Shown in pieces: positions 8,442 through 18,333 of a stretch of 23,039 nucleotides of DNA (positions are counted from its first letter, which is position 1; each line of letters begins with the position of its first letter). This DNA comes from Amoeboaphelidium occidentale (lineage: Eukaryota; Aphelidiomycota; Aphelidea). The DNA lies in the NCBI GenBank assembly GCA_023515795.1, contig JALGPX010000093.1, forward strand, positions 1 to 23,039. Direction: 5' to 3'. Under the pieces are notes generated by a model. It was not told the DNA's origin. It saw nothing but the letters and a program-made list of their open reading frames with translations, and searched no databases. The position numbers were made by a program, and so were the translations under genes.

Positions 8442-11033
8442 TTAAGCCTCTCGATCTGTTAGCTCTTCCATGCTGTCATCAAAATCATCCCCTAAAGAAT
8501 ACATTGGCCTGCTTTGTGAAACTTCTTCCTTTAGCGCTTCTTGTACTTCAGGTTTATCGTGCTTGCTTATCATTGTTTCCTCGTAGAGTGTTATGGCTGA
8601 CTGTAATTCACTTGCTAATAGTAGCAGTTTATCTTCAAGATGTTAAATAGTAAGCAAAAAGTATTTACCTGATAGTTTTGCGTCCTTTGCCACATGCTCG
8701 AGATCAACGTATTTCATGATGTTGCTCCTGAATCTCTTGCATTGAGACCAGAGCTGTTCCATCACTTCAGTTTCAGAGGATGATTGTGCTTCTTTGTCAG
8801 TTATGTATTTTCGAAGCATTTCTTTTAACAGATCCAAATTATGTCGAGCAACATCTGCATCGCTTGTGACTTTGTCTAGTCTGATATCTGTTTCAACAGA
8901 TTCTCCTCCACTTGTAGGTCTAGCAGATTTCTCTCTCAAAGCGATTTGATTAGCATTTCTTAAGCATATGTCTTGTATTTCTTTGAGTAAGCCGTAAGGA
9001 TTCTTTTGACCATCAGAGTTGGTTTCTACGCCTTTCCATTTCTTCTTGATATTCTCAAACTCTTTTGGGTCAACAATGTCGACATTTGTCAAAGATTGGT
9101 TTTGTCTCAATGAAACAACAATAGCCAACAGTGCTGCCATGGCCGTTTCTTGGCCTGTAGGAATTGACTTTGAAACGAGTTTCGTGAAGCCGCTTTGCTT
9201 TGTTGAATCAACTGCAGCACTTATCGATTTTAAAGCTCTTTGACCAAAAGCAAGAGCATTCTGTCCAACATTCAAAACTGCGGCTTTATCCGGATTCAGA
9301 GCAGTATCATTCATTGTTAGTATCAGACGTTCCAAACGTTTCAATTCTGGTAACACTTCTGCAAACGTTATAGCACTATCAACCTTGAAACCACATCCAG
9401 ATAAATTCAGCACTGCGAGACTCTTTGATCCAATGAGACCAAGTTTAAATGCATCAATGTATTCAGAAGATGAACAAAGACTAGGATTCCCGCTCAAATC
9501 CAAAGCCTTCAATGTCGTATTTTCTTTTAGAACAGGCGAGAGATACACTAAGCCCCTGCCGTCAATGTTATTCGCACTCAAAAAAACATGAGTTAAACTT
9601 TTGTTCTTTCGTAGTTCCTCAAAAATAAGTTGAACTCCTTGCGCTTTCAAATTGTTCAAAGATATGTCAATTTTCTCCAAGTTTGATTTCTCCGAGAACA
9701 ACTTCTTTATAAACACAATCCCATCCGGAGAAGTACTTATTCCAGAGTTTGATCGTAGACTCAAAACTTTAACTTTGGATAAAAAGATTTCTTGAACAAA
9801 ATCATCAAGCCAAGCAGCTTGCAATCCACATCCATCCAATCGAATTATCCGTAAAGGCGAGTTTTGTATAGCTTTTGAAAACAATGATAAAGCAGCATAA
9901 TTGAATAGTATTCCTGAAACGTCAAGGTACTTCAGAGATTTTGTCATCGATACATACATGGACACAGTTTTCAGTCCCACAGCAGATATAGCAGGATTAA
10001 AAGCAATACTCAACCAGGGAAGTTTGTCTAAGGCTAATAAACTCTTCAGGATTAATTCTAGACGATAAGAATCCATATCGAGATATTCCAAAGAAAGCCT
10101 TTTGATATCTTTCAACATTAGCAACACTCTTGCGAATATTTCACAATCAACTTGTTCCATAACATTTCCGTACATGTTCAGTATAAGCAAAGGCTGCTTT
10201 GATTTAACATATCCTGCTAATAAAGCAATGAATTTGTCCATTCCAACAATAGCTTGTTTCTGGCATTCATTCAAATACAATCGATAAATCTGCTTCATGT
10301 CAACTTCAGATTCTTGTAAAAGCTCCTGACGGTAGTTCAAAATTGCCTCAGAGTCCTCCTTGAATGGATCTACTTTGAGCACAGGAAGTTCTGTACTTCT
10401 TCCACCAGGAACTTCCGCAGATGGTTCCAGAGAATCGCTTTGAAATAAAACTTCTTTCTTTGTCTCAGGTACCGTCTCTGTATGACCTCCGGGAGAAACT
10501 TGACTTTTGTACCAACTGGAAGATTTAGACATTCCTGTCGCGACAGCCAATGAAGTGCTCGAAGCCAACTTCTTGAAAAACTGGCCAACATTCTCCGGAA
10601 TCGCCATTGGTTGAGTCGGTGCTATTTCCTCAGAAGAATCCATTAACGCCGAATTCGACTGCATCTTCTGTGGTTGTTGTACTGGTAGAGGAGCAAGAGC
10701 GGGCGTAGGCGTCGGAGTTGCTGTTGGAGTTGGTGTATTCCCCATTGGTTCAACCGGCTTTAGTGTTTTCTCCTCTGAAGAATCTTTAGCTGTAGTTGGA
10801 CTTCTTAATGCGACTTCTTCAACTGGTTCCATATTATCCAACGGAAGTCTTGAAACAGACGAATTGCTCTTAATCCTGGAGTGTGCTGATTCTTTTGGTG
10901 CAACATTCGCTCCCAATAATTCATCCAAAGCGTTTAAATCGATATCTGACGTTGTGCCCACTGCCTGGCCCGTCACAGAATTCCCAATATTCAGTTCATC
11001 CAGGAATTTATCAACTTCGTTCAAGTCTGCCAT
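8442..11033 (-). CDS. Leucine-rich-repeat protein with PP1-docking motif and GAT-like C terminus
   Basis: Two exons (11033-8669 and 8632-8442) give about 851 residues. Residues 1-230 are low-complexity, with a Pro/Thr run near 100-117 and KEVLF at 193-197, which fits the RVxF-type docking site for protein phosphatase 1. Residues about 260-640 form leucine-rich repeats of the ribonuclease-inhibitor type (LKYLDVSG, LRIIRLDGCGLQ, LKALDLSGNPSL, LAVLNLSGCGF). The tail, about 730-815, is helical and resembles a GAT domain, with LWSQCKRFRSNIMKYV and, from exon 2, LLLLASELQSAITLYEETM. It ends in an acidic SLGDDFDDSMEELTDREA. LRR plus RVxF recalls PPP1R37, but the GAT-like end suggests ubiquitin- or membrane-traffic binding. 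The function is unknown; the parts are seen, the pathway is inference. Confidence 0.75.
8633..8668 (-). other. 36-nt intron in the LRR gene
   Basis: On the minus strand it starts with GTAAATAC at 8668 and ends in CTTGAAG at 8633, with a TTTAAC branch-like site. Removing it opens a 62-codon tail that continues the C-terminal helices. Without splicing the protein would stop a few codons inside the intron and lack the last helix. Confidence 0.85.
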
Positions 11034-11237
11034 AATAATTCAAAACGTCGTCGAAAGTTTGTGACAAGAACAAAAGTAAATTGTGGCATGCGCGAACGTA
11101 TTCCAACAAGATGAGGAACATTTACATTGTTTAAGTGATTTACCGCTAGTGTAAAGAACCTTAACGAAGAATGCTATTTTTGAGTACTTCCAAGTATCGC
11201 TTGATCACAAGATCACTTCATTTATCGAATCACAGCA

Positions 11238-12458
11238 ATGAAGTTCAGTCTTGTCTTATTGCCTGCTCTTGCCTTGGCATACCCTTCAAAAGATGAAGGA
11301 AAGCCTATTAGAATGGCATTGAAGAAGAATCCTGACTATCACGAGAATTTGAAACGCATGTTTGAAGCATACACTGATGATGTGAAGCAATTGCCATCGT
11401 ATCAGAAGGTGATGTCTCGCTTTGGTGCAGAGTTGAAGGAGGAAGATAGGGGCAAAGTTGCGCTAACGAACTTCATGGATGCTCAGTACTTTGGCGAGAT
11501 CAACATCGGTACGCCTGGTCAGACGTTCAGTGTGGTGTTCGATACTGGCTCATCGAATCTTTGGGTCCCTTCTACGAGATGCTCATCGATCGCCTGTTAC
11601 ATGCATAGGAAGTACGATGCTGATCAGTCGTCTACGTACCAGGAGAACGGAACTGATTTTTCCATCCGTTACGGAACCGGTTCATTGACTGGTGTGATTT
11701 CAAATGACGTTGTCGAAATTGGTGGTTTAGTTATTGAAGAGCAGGATTTCGCAGAATCCATTGAAGAACCGGGAATTACCTTTGCTGTCGGTAGATTTGA
11801 TGGTATTCTTGGTCTGGGATACGATAACATTGCTGTTCAAAGAGTCGTTCCACCATTCTACAACATGATCAACCAGAAATTGATCAAAGAAAAGTTATTT
11901 GGTGTATGGATGAATTTCGCTGATGGTGGAGAAGGCGGTGAAGGCGGTGAGATTATCTTTGGTGGAACTAATGAAGATCATTACGACGTTGAAGATTTGC
12001 ACTGGGCACCTGTAACTCGCAAGGGATACTGGGAAGTCAATTTGGAGAACGTCTTTTTAGGCAATGAGAAGATTCCTACTGGTGCTAAGAAGGGTAACGG
12101 TATTGGTGCTGCTATTGATACTGGAAGCTCTTTGTTTGTTGTTCCAACAGCTGTTGCAGATGCAATCAACAAGAAGATTGGCGCAAAGAAGACATGGAGT
12201 GGTCAGTATACGGTTGAATGTGAAAGGGTTCCAGATTTGCCTGAATTGACTTTGGTGTTTGCTGGTAAGAAGCATACATTGGAGGCTACTGATTACATCT
12301 TGAATGCACAAGGACAATGCATTTCTGGATTCATGGGTATGGATATTCCAGAACCAGCTGGTCCACTATGGATTGTAGGTGATGTTTTCTTGAGAAAATT
12401 CTACACCATCTACGATTTGGGTAACAACCGTGTAGGTTTTGCTAAAGCTTTGCCATAA
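11238..12458 (+). CDS. PEP4: Vacuolar aspartic protease, proteinase A (saccharopepsin)
   Basis: Proteinase A is a pepsin-type protease of the fungal vacuole that activates other vacuolar hydrolases. The 406-residue single exon has a signal peptide (MKFSLVLLPALALAYP), a propeptide to about residue 75, and a mature enzyme beginning near ALTNFMDAQYFGEI. Both catalytic aspartates are present in FDTGSSNLWVPS and AIDTGSSLFVV, and the flap tyrosine region is IRYGTGSLTG. Cysteine pairs RCSSIAC and CERVPD...GQC fit the two conserved disulfides. GWRIGHT-type C-terminal segments include GPLWIVGDVFLRKFYTIYD. A Gly/Glu stretch GGEGGEGGE, from a 9-nt unit repeated at 11931-11948, lengthens a surface loop. 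It diverges from the LRR gene across 204 nt. Confidence 0.95.
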   Translation: MKFSLVLLPALALAYPSKDEGKPIRMALKKNPDYHENLKRMFEAYTDDVKQLPSYQKVMSRFGAELKEEDRGKVALTNFMDAQYFGEINIGTPGQTFSVVFDTGSSNLWVPSTRCSSIACYMHRKYDADQSSTYQENGTDFSIRYGTGSLTGVISNDVVEIGGLVIEEQDFAESIEEPGITFAVGRFDGILGLGYDNIAVQRVVPPFYNMINQKLIKEKLFGVWMNFADGGEGGEGGEIIFGGTNEDHYDVEDLHWAPVTRKGYWEVNLENVFLGNEKIPTGAKKGNGIGAAIDTGSSLFVVPTAVADAINKKIGAKKTWSGQYTVECERVPDLPELTLVFAGKKHTLEATDYILNAQGQCISGFMGMDIPEPAGPLWIVGDVFLRKFYTIYDLGNNRVGFAKALP

Positions 12459-12471
12459 AAAGATTGAAAAT

Positions 12472-12477
12472 AATAAA
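12472..12477 (+). terminator. Polyadenylation signal AATAAA for proteinase A
   Basis: AATAAA begins 14 nt after the TAA. The convergent BRCT gene ends at 12491, so both transcripts overlap or end within a few tens of bases. Confidence 0.5.
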
Positions 12478-12490
12478 AATCAGATTTTAG

Positions 12491-13253
12491 TCAAGCCCTT
12501 TGGACTTCGCCATTTGCTCCAGGCATAAAATCCTCAAATTCCCTCTTATTTACGTTAATTAGTCCTTTAGCTCGCTGAATATTCTCGTCTGACACTGAGA
12601 CATTCTCAATATCAACAAAGGTCTCGGTTGATTCAGTCTTTGCCAAAGAAACTTGTTTCACCATCTCAGTTTGATCAGACAGATTCTTGGAGACATGATC
12701 GAACTTAAAAGTAGACTGATGAACAATTCTGAGCATTTCTGGTTTGATCTGATCATCAAAGCCAGAATGATCGCAGGAGTAAACTTCAGCAATGTTCAAT
12801 GCGCTCTGTTTCGAAGGCGGTAAAGCATGAAACATTTCCCTTTCCTTCTCAACTTCATTCTTTACAGAACTCTTCACGAGCACAGAATTCTGACAATTAA
12901 CAAAAGTAGCAAAGTTTTCGTCTGAAACAAGAATGTAATTGCCCAACTTTGCTTTCCTGTTCTTTTGCAAGGAATCTGTGATCCATTGGACAGAGAAGAC
13001 ATCCAAATCATTCGCCATTAAATGTTCACATTCATCATCATACGGTGCCACTCCAAACAGTACTCGTGGTAACTCTTCCATGACAATGTTGTCATTCAGA
13101 ATTATGGTATCTTTTGAAACAGAGCCACCGTTTTCCTCTTTACAATAAAAAATTAAATTGGAATGCATAAAGAATGATACCGAATGCTTTTATCAAGTTA
13201 GGAGGTGATCTAGAGGAGAACCAGGCGGTTAAGCCATGAAACAATCCCGTCAT
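12491..13253 (-). CDS. Small single-BRCT-domain protein
   Basis: Two exons (13253-13181 and 13137-12491) give about 239 residues. The N-terminal half is one BRCT domain: LFHGLTAWFSSRSPPNLIKA, then the glycine turn EENGGSVSKDTI, and the closing helix with the conserved tryptophan, VFSVQWITDSLQKNRKAKLGNYIL. BRCT domains bind phosphopeptides or partner BRCT domains, mostly in DNA repair and checkpoint proteins in the nucleus. The remaining 140 residues are polar and probably disordered, with no second domain recognised. The conserved glycines are reached only through the intron, and exon 1 starts at a clear ATG (MTGLF). I cannot assign an orthologue. Confidence 0.75.
13138..13180 (-). other. 43-nt intron in the BRCT gene
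   Basis: On the minus strand it runs from GTATCATT at 13180 to TTGTAAAG at 13138, with a TTTAAT branch-like site. Splicing joins NLIKAF to EENGGSV and completes the BRCT fold. Without it the upstream frame meets a stop within the intron. Confidence 0.85.
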
Positions 13254-13386
13254 TTTGCTATTGAGAAAAAACAAGCGATATCCACACAATCCAAACAAAT
13301 ACAAGAATGAAAACAAAAAATTATCGCGCTATTGGGCTGTGAGGACAAAAAGAAGGCTATTCCGTGTAAAAATACCTGTAAGATGC

Positions 13387-13390
13387 AAAA
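13387..13390 (-). terminator. Pol III terminator of the tRNA-Arg gene
   Basis: A TTTT run on the minus strand begins 3 nt past the discriminator base of the tRNA, the usual RNA polymerase III stop signal. Confidence 0.7.
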
Positions 13391-13393
13391 GGA

Positions 13394-13483
13394 TACTCCC
13401 GCCGGGGCTCGAACCCGGGGCCTCAGGATTGCTTGTGTTGTACACATAGAAGTCCAGCGCTCTACCAACTGAGCCACGGGAGC
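13394..13483 (-). tRNA. tRNA-Arg(TCT) with a 17-nt intron
   Basis: On the minus strand the acceptor stem is GCTCCCG with CGGGAGT (one G-T pair), the D arm GCTC-AGTTGGTA-GAGC, the anticodon loop CTTCTA followed by an intron and then A, and the T arm CCGGG-TTCGAGC-CCCGG. The anticodon is TCT (13450-13448 region), which reads AGA. A 17-nt intron follows the base 3' of the anticodon, the canonical nuclear tRNA intron place, leaving a 73-nt mature tRNA before CCA addition. The anticodon stem has one T-T mismatch (second pair). The gene sits between the divergent BRCT and PDS5 genes and carries both internal Pol III boxes. Confidence 0.93.
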
Positions 13484-13705
13484 TGATGAACATAAAATTT
13501 TTCTTGCCAATATGTTCGAAAGAGCAAGGAGTAAATTCGAGTTATGTTGGAGTCCTTGCAAAGGTCACAAGAAAGAAGTTTGTTAGAGGTCATACCCTGT
13601 GAAGATTCTACGACGTTGCTGCGATAACCAAATAGAAAGCTCAACCCAAAAAGTCCGTCTTATCCAATTCAGCGTTGTTTGAAATTTTTCCAGTTGAAAC
13701 AACAA

Positions 13706-16700
13706 ATGCCGCCAAAACGTTCTGGAAAGGCAAATGCTGCTGCGACTTCAGCAGGAAAGAAAAAGACAAAAATAGCTGAGCCAATGGAAGAGGAAATCGT
13801 TCTAGAGAAGGTTCAGTTGGAGGATTCTCAGGCGAATGTGGATGATGAAATGGAAGAGATCGAAAATGTTTCAGTTCCGGAGGAAGGTGCTCTCTTTAAA
13901 AAGCTGGTCTTCAGTATGCCTCTGTCTGGTTCAAGTGTGCGGGTATCTTCAAGTGAGTTGACGAAGCGTTTGAAAGCGTTACACTCTGAGTTGTGTCGTC
14001 TGGACCAGGAAATGACTTCGTTGCCCTCGCTTTCATGTTTACTGCCTGGTGCAAGCGATGTTACGGCTACTATGAACCTTTTACCGTTAATTGAACATAA
14101 GGATTTATCTGTTCGCATACTGGCATGCTCGTGCATTGTGGAACTGCTGAGGATTTATGCTCCTGATTGTCCGCTTGAAGGCCCAGCATTGAAACATGTG
14201 TTTGAGGTTCTTATCGAGCAGGTATTCCCTCTGGTTAGTTTAAATTATCAAGAAGAATGGTGGTATGGCTTTGTTATAAATATTCTGGACTCTTTGGGAA
14301 GCATTAAAAGTATTCTGCTTTTGCTTGATATCGATGATGAAATGTTATTGGGGAAAGTTTATGAGACATTCTTTGATAATGTGCACAGGAACACTCACAA
14401 GTCACTAAAACACAAAATGCTTGAGATCATGATGGTTCTTATTGATGAGAATGAAAGTGTTCCCAGAGGCATTGTTGAAGTCATTCTTAATCAGTTTAGT
14501 AAAAAGAGAAAGACTGAGAATATTGGTGCATATGATCTAGCGAGGGATTTAATTCGTGCATGTAAGGAACGCTTACAACAACATGTTGCAATGTACTTTA
14601 CAGATGTTATTATTCCAGGCGCAAAAGAATCTGGTGATAATAAGGCTGATCTTCGCAGAGTTCATGAACTTGTTATTGAATTGAGCAAAGCTTGTGACGA
14701 GATATTGTTGAGTGTAATTCCTCAATTAGAAGAAGAACTAAGAGTAGACGATTTAAGTTTGCGTTTGCTTGCAACACAAGTTCTTGGCGAAATATTCAGC
14801 GAAAAAGGTTCCAACATCATCAGGTTGTATCCATCTGCTTGGAATGCATGGAAACTGAAAAAATTTGATGTCAATTCATCCATCAGACTTGTTTGGTTGG
14901 AATATGTCCATGGTGTACTGAAAGCTCATCCAGATAAGGTTGAAGAGTTGGCTGATTGTCTTTGTGAGAAACTTATGGATAGTGATGACAAGATCAGATG
15001 CGGAAGTATTGTTATCGTATCTAAATTGTTGGTTGAAGACAGAATGGATGTGATAGATACGATGCCAAAAGATGTATTCTCAAAGATTTGTGAAAGAATT
15101 AAGGACAAGAAACTGCTAGTTCGTCATGAAGCCATAAAATGCTGTGGTCTTCTTTATAACAAAGTATTTAATGATTTGGCTAGAAGTGACAGCGATTTAT
15201 TGGCCGAGAAGTATGGTTGGATTCCGCAGTATTTGATGGAGGCATCCTGCAGTGTCTCTGCTCATAACAACAATCTAGATATTGGAGCAGATATCGAAAG
15301 GATTCTTGAAGAAGAAGTGCTCCTGACAACAAACCAAGATGAAAATAATGTTGAATATTGTAACTTCAGATTCTTGTACTTCTATGCAAGTTTATCGACG
15401 GAAGACGCAAAGCGTTCTTTTATCTCAATGGCGACTAGATTCAAAGTTGTGTCTCCTCTCTTAATCGACGTTGTTGATGGCTTTATGGCTGTTAAAGGAA
15501 ATGTTGGCAATGAAGACGAAAAGAAGTGCAAGAAGCTTCTTCAGACTTTTCCGGAACAGAACAAGTGGTTGTTATTGTTGAAGAAATACGGACAGTCAAA
15601 TGACCAGACTAGCTTTGAAAGCCTGAAGAAGCTGCTGTTAAGTGGCAAGAAAGAAGAAATCCTGAAGAGAAGAACCAATTTCTTAAACAAGCTCAAGTCT
15701 TCGGGCACTACTGAAGCATTCAGAATGTGGTCTACTATTCTGAGGAGAGCAAAGCCTGTTCTGTTGGTCAACAAGAGTGATTTAGGACCTTATTTGGTCA
15801 AGCAATCTGTCGAAAGTTCAAATGAAGTCATGAGGGAGGCAGCAGCAGAAATACTTGAACAGATTGTAGAGTCTTATCCGGGATTCTTTCAAACACAAGA
15901 GGTAGTTGGAAGCCTTGGCAGTTTGATTCACAAGGATGAAGACGATTTTGTTCGTAATGAAGTCTTCTTGAAAGTCTTGAGCAGTTTGGATTATTCAAAA
16001 GATGCCACTGTCAAACTATCACTTCATGAACTTTTCATTGATACTCTCAAGACATATGCAACGAGTGAAAATGCTTTCAAACATTTATTGGCAAAGTATT
16101 CTATTCGAATCTTGTTAAAACTGAGTGACAAAAGTGTTTTGGACGATCTTGTTGAAGAAAGCTTGAAGAATGCAAAGGCTTGTGGTGAATCTATGGCAAG
16201 CTCACTGAATGTTCTTACTGAACTTCAACGAAATTCTGGAACAGTTTTACCAGAAGATGTATTAATGGAAGTAGACGACAAAGTTTACGACTTTCTCGGC
16301 GTATCTGAGGTTTCTAATGTGGACTCGGAAGAAAATGATGAAGAAGATGAATGGTCTGAAGACATGTCTGATTCCAAACTTATTTCTATCATTCGCTGCT
16401 TAAAGTTTTTATGCAACCGTTTGATGTTGCTGAAAGAGGATAACATAGAAATGGCAAAACGATTTGTTAACATCTTACTATCAATTCTATCTGGAAATGG
16501 AGCTCTAAACTCTGGAACTCCTACGAAATACAAAGCTCACATAAGACTTATAGCTGCGAATTGTTTCCTGAAAGTAGCACAGAAGCAATACATTGAAACC
16601 AAATTGTTGACATTCAAGCATTATATGAGTGTATGCTTGACATCACAGGATCCTTGCTTTACAGTTCGTCTCTTGTTTACAGACAAATTGAAGAAGCTGC

Positions 16701-17488
16701 TGGCCGGCTTCAAGTTACACACAAGGTACCTTGTTGCTTTACTGATTGTTCCTTTCGAACCAGATCAACCTTTACTTACTTCTATCAAGAAATACCTCAC
16801 TTCTCTATTCTTCAAGCTCAAGCAATACTCTAATCATTCAAAGTTGATTCCTGAGAATCTGTTGCCAAGATACATTCATTTCCTCGCAAACCACGCAGAC
16901 ATGACTAGTGAAGAAATACAAGAAGAAGAGAAGCTTAAGATGATGCAAAAATACTGCAACTTCTACTTGAATTTAGTTCTTACCCAGGAAAATTGTTCAT
17001 ATTTATATGCTCTTTGCGAACGATTGAAATCCGTTGAAGATTCTCAAGATTCCACAAACTTCAATCTGTATGTGCTGTCTGATTTATGTTGCCATCTATT
17101 GAGAACAAGATGTCAAAGCCACAGCTGGAGCTTGGCTGTATACCCAGTTAAAGTTGATCTTCCTGGAGATTGTTTCAGAGCTATACGAGACCAAAAGAGA
17201 GTTAAAGAGGTTTTTCATCCCATTAAGATACTAATGATTTAGCTTCTCATGAATTCTTTTATTCCAAAGACCATGTATAAATCTCCTTCTATAGTTAACC
17301 ACCAGAAAGAGAATGCAGAGAACAACAAGGCGAATACGATCAAAGTTGCGACAAATGCTTCCGCAAACGCAACATCAAAGAAGAGATCTCCAAAGTCAAA
17401 AAGAAAGGAAAAGAAGACAGAGATTGAATACTCAGATAGTGAAAATGAGGAAGTAATGCCTGTAGCAAAGAAAAGAGGATTTGCATAA
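13706..17488 (+). CDS. PDS5: Sister-chromatid cohesion protein PDS5
   Basis: Pds5 binds the cohesin kleisin and regulates loading, release and maintenance of cohesion in the nucleus. The frame starts at ATG 13706 (MPPKRSGKANA, basic N terminus) and holds helical HEAT-type repeats throughout. Segments typical of the family are YAPDCPL, the long stretch around WWYGFVINILDSLGS and SVPRGIVEVILNQF, and VIPQLEEELRVDDLSLRLLA with LYPSAWNAWKLKKFDVNSSI. An acidic patch (EENDEEDEWSEDMSD) lies near the last third. A TAG at 17240-17242 would end it at about 1178 residues. The same frame resumes at once and encodes an 81-residue Lys/Ser-rich tail ending KKRGFA, typical of Pds5 C termini, so a 33-nt intron is assumed, giving about 1249 residues. 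Confidence 0.88.
17210..17242 (+). other. Probable 33-nt intron before the PDS5 basic tail
   Basis: The acceptor side is excellent: a TACTAAT branch site just before GATTTAG. The donor GTTTTT is weak; GTTAAAG at 17201 gives an alternative 42-nt intron. Both lengths are multiples of three. Retention ends the protein after ...KILMI; splicing adds the basic tail. Confidence 0.65.
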
Positions 17489-17517
17489 ATTTGATAATGG
17501 CTTTCATTTTTACAATC

Positions 17518-18174
17518 ATGTCCCTTATCTATGTACTTGTCGCACGCGAGAGCACGATACTTGCAGAACACTCAAACTCCTCTGGAAACTTTGCTCAAAT
17601 AGCCCAGACCATTTTGGACAGAATTGAATCTAGCGCAACACAGAGGAAACTGACTTATGTTTACGACGATTATCTGTTCCATTACACAATTAGCAGCGGT
17701 GGTCTTATTTGCATGTGTATGGCAGATGCCTCGTTTGGCCGTAGAATCCCTTTTGCTTTCCTTCAAGACATTGAGAACACATTCACTCAGGCATACGGTG
17801 AAAAGTATCTCAGCGCGCTTCCTTATGGCATGAATGAATTTGCACGCGTTCTATCCACAAAAATAGACCAGTACAATTCAAACCAGAATGTGGATATACT
17901 GTGTCAGTTGAACTCTGAAATTGATCAAGTTAAAGATGTTATGGTGCAGAATATCGAGAAAGTCTTGGAGCGAGGCGAGCGAATTGAAATACTAGTTGAC
18001 AAAACGGACAGTCTGAACCAGGCAGCCTTCCAATTCAAAAAGAGAAGTACCGCATTGAAAAGACGAATGTGGTGGAAGAATGCAAAACTGTTGGCCATCA
18101 TGATTATTGTGTCTATAATTGTTTTGTATCTTTTGGTTTCAGGATTCTGTGGATTTGGTTTTCAGAATTGTTAA
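17518..18174 (+). CDS. VAMP7-like longin R-SNARE
   Basis: R-SNAREs of this kind drive fusion of endosomal and vacuolar membranes as part of a four-helix SNARE complex. From ATG 17518 (MSLIYVLVARESTILAEHS) the protein has 218 residues. The N-terminal longin domain covers about 1-120. The R-SNARE helix is QVKDVMVQNIEKVLERGERI with the zero-layer arginine in LERGE, followed by a Lys/Arg/Trp juxtamembrane stretch and one C-terminal membrane anchor (LLAIMIIVSIIVLYLLVSGF). An earlier ATG at 17497 would add seven hydrophobic residues not seen in the family. It begins 29 nt after the PDS5 stop. It is closer to VAMP7 than to Ykt6, which lacks a membrane segment; fungal Nyv1 would be a functional counterpart. 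Confidence 0.9.
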   Translation: MSLIYVLVARESTILAEHSNSSGNFAQIAQTILDRIESSATQRKLTYVYDDYLFHYTISSGGLICMCMADASFGRRIPFAFLQDIENTFTQAYGEKYLSALPYGMNEFARVLSTKIDQYNSNQNVDILCQLNSEIDQVKDVMVQNIEKVLERGERIEILVDKTDSLNQAAFQFKKRSTALKRRMWWKNAKLLAIMIIVSIIVLYLLVSGFCGFGFQNC

Positions 18175-18333
18175 ATAGATTTCTAAGAGTGTTTCATGAA
18201 TGATATCACTGAATTTAAGAAAGTTCGTTGGTACTCCAGCTCGCAGTGCATGTGACACTTCAGCTGGGACTCAGCAGGGTAGGCGACACATGATCAGATT
18301 GAGCAAGACTGATGAGTTATTATCTTCTCAAGA

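Noticed and set aside
11931-11948. A 9-nt unit repeated within proteinase A, giving a Gly/Glu run
   Set aside because: Only two units are present, in a surface loop known to vary in length in this family; too small to list as a repeat locus.
17240-17242. TAG as a reassigned sense codon, suggested by the frame continuing past it in PDS5
   Set aside because: The hydroxylase copy 1 gene ends properly with TAG, and a TACTAAT branch site plus AG coincide with the PDS5 TAG, so a tiny intron explains it under the standard code.
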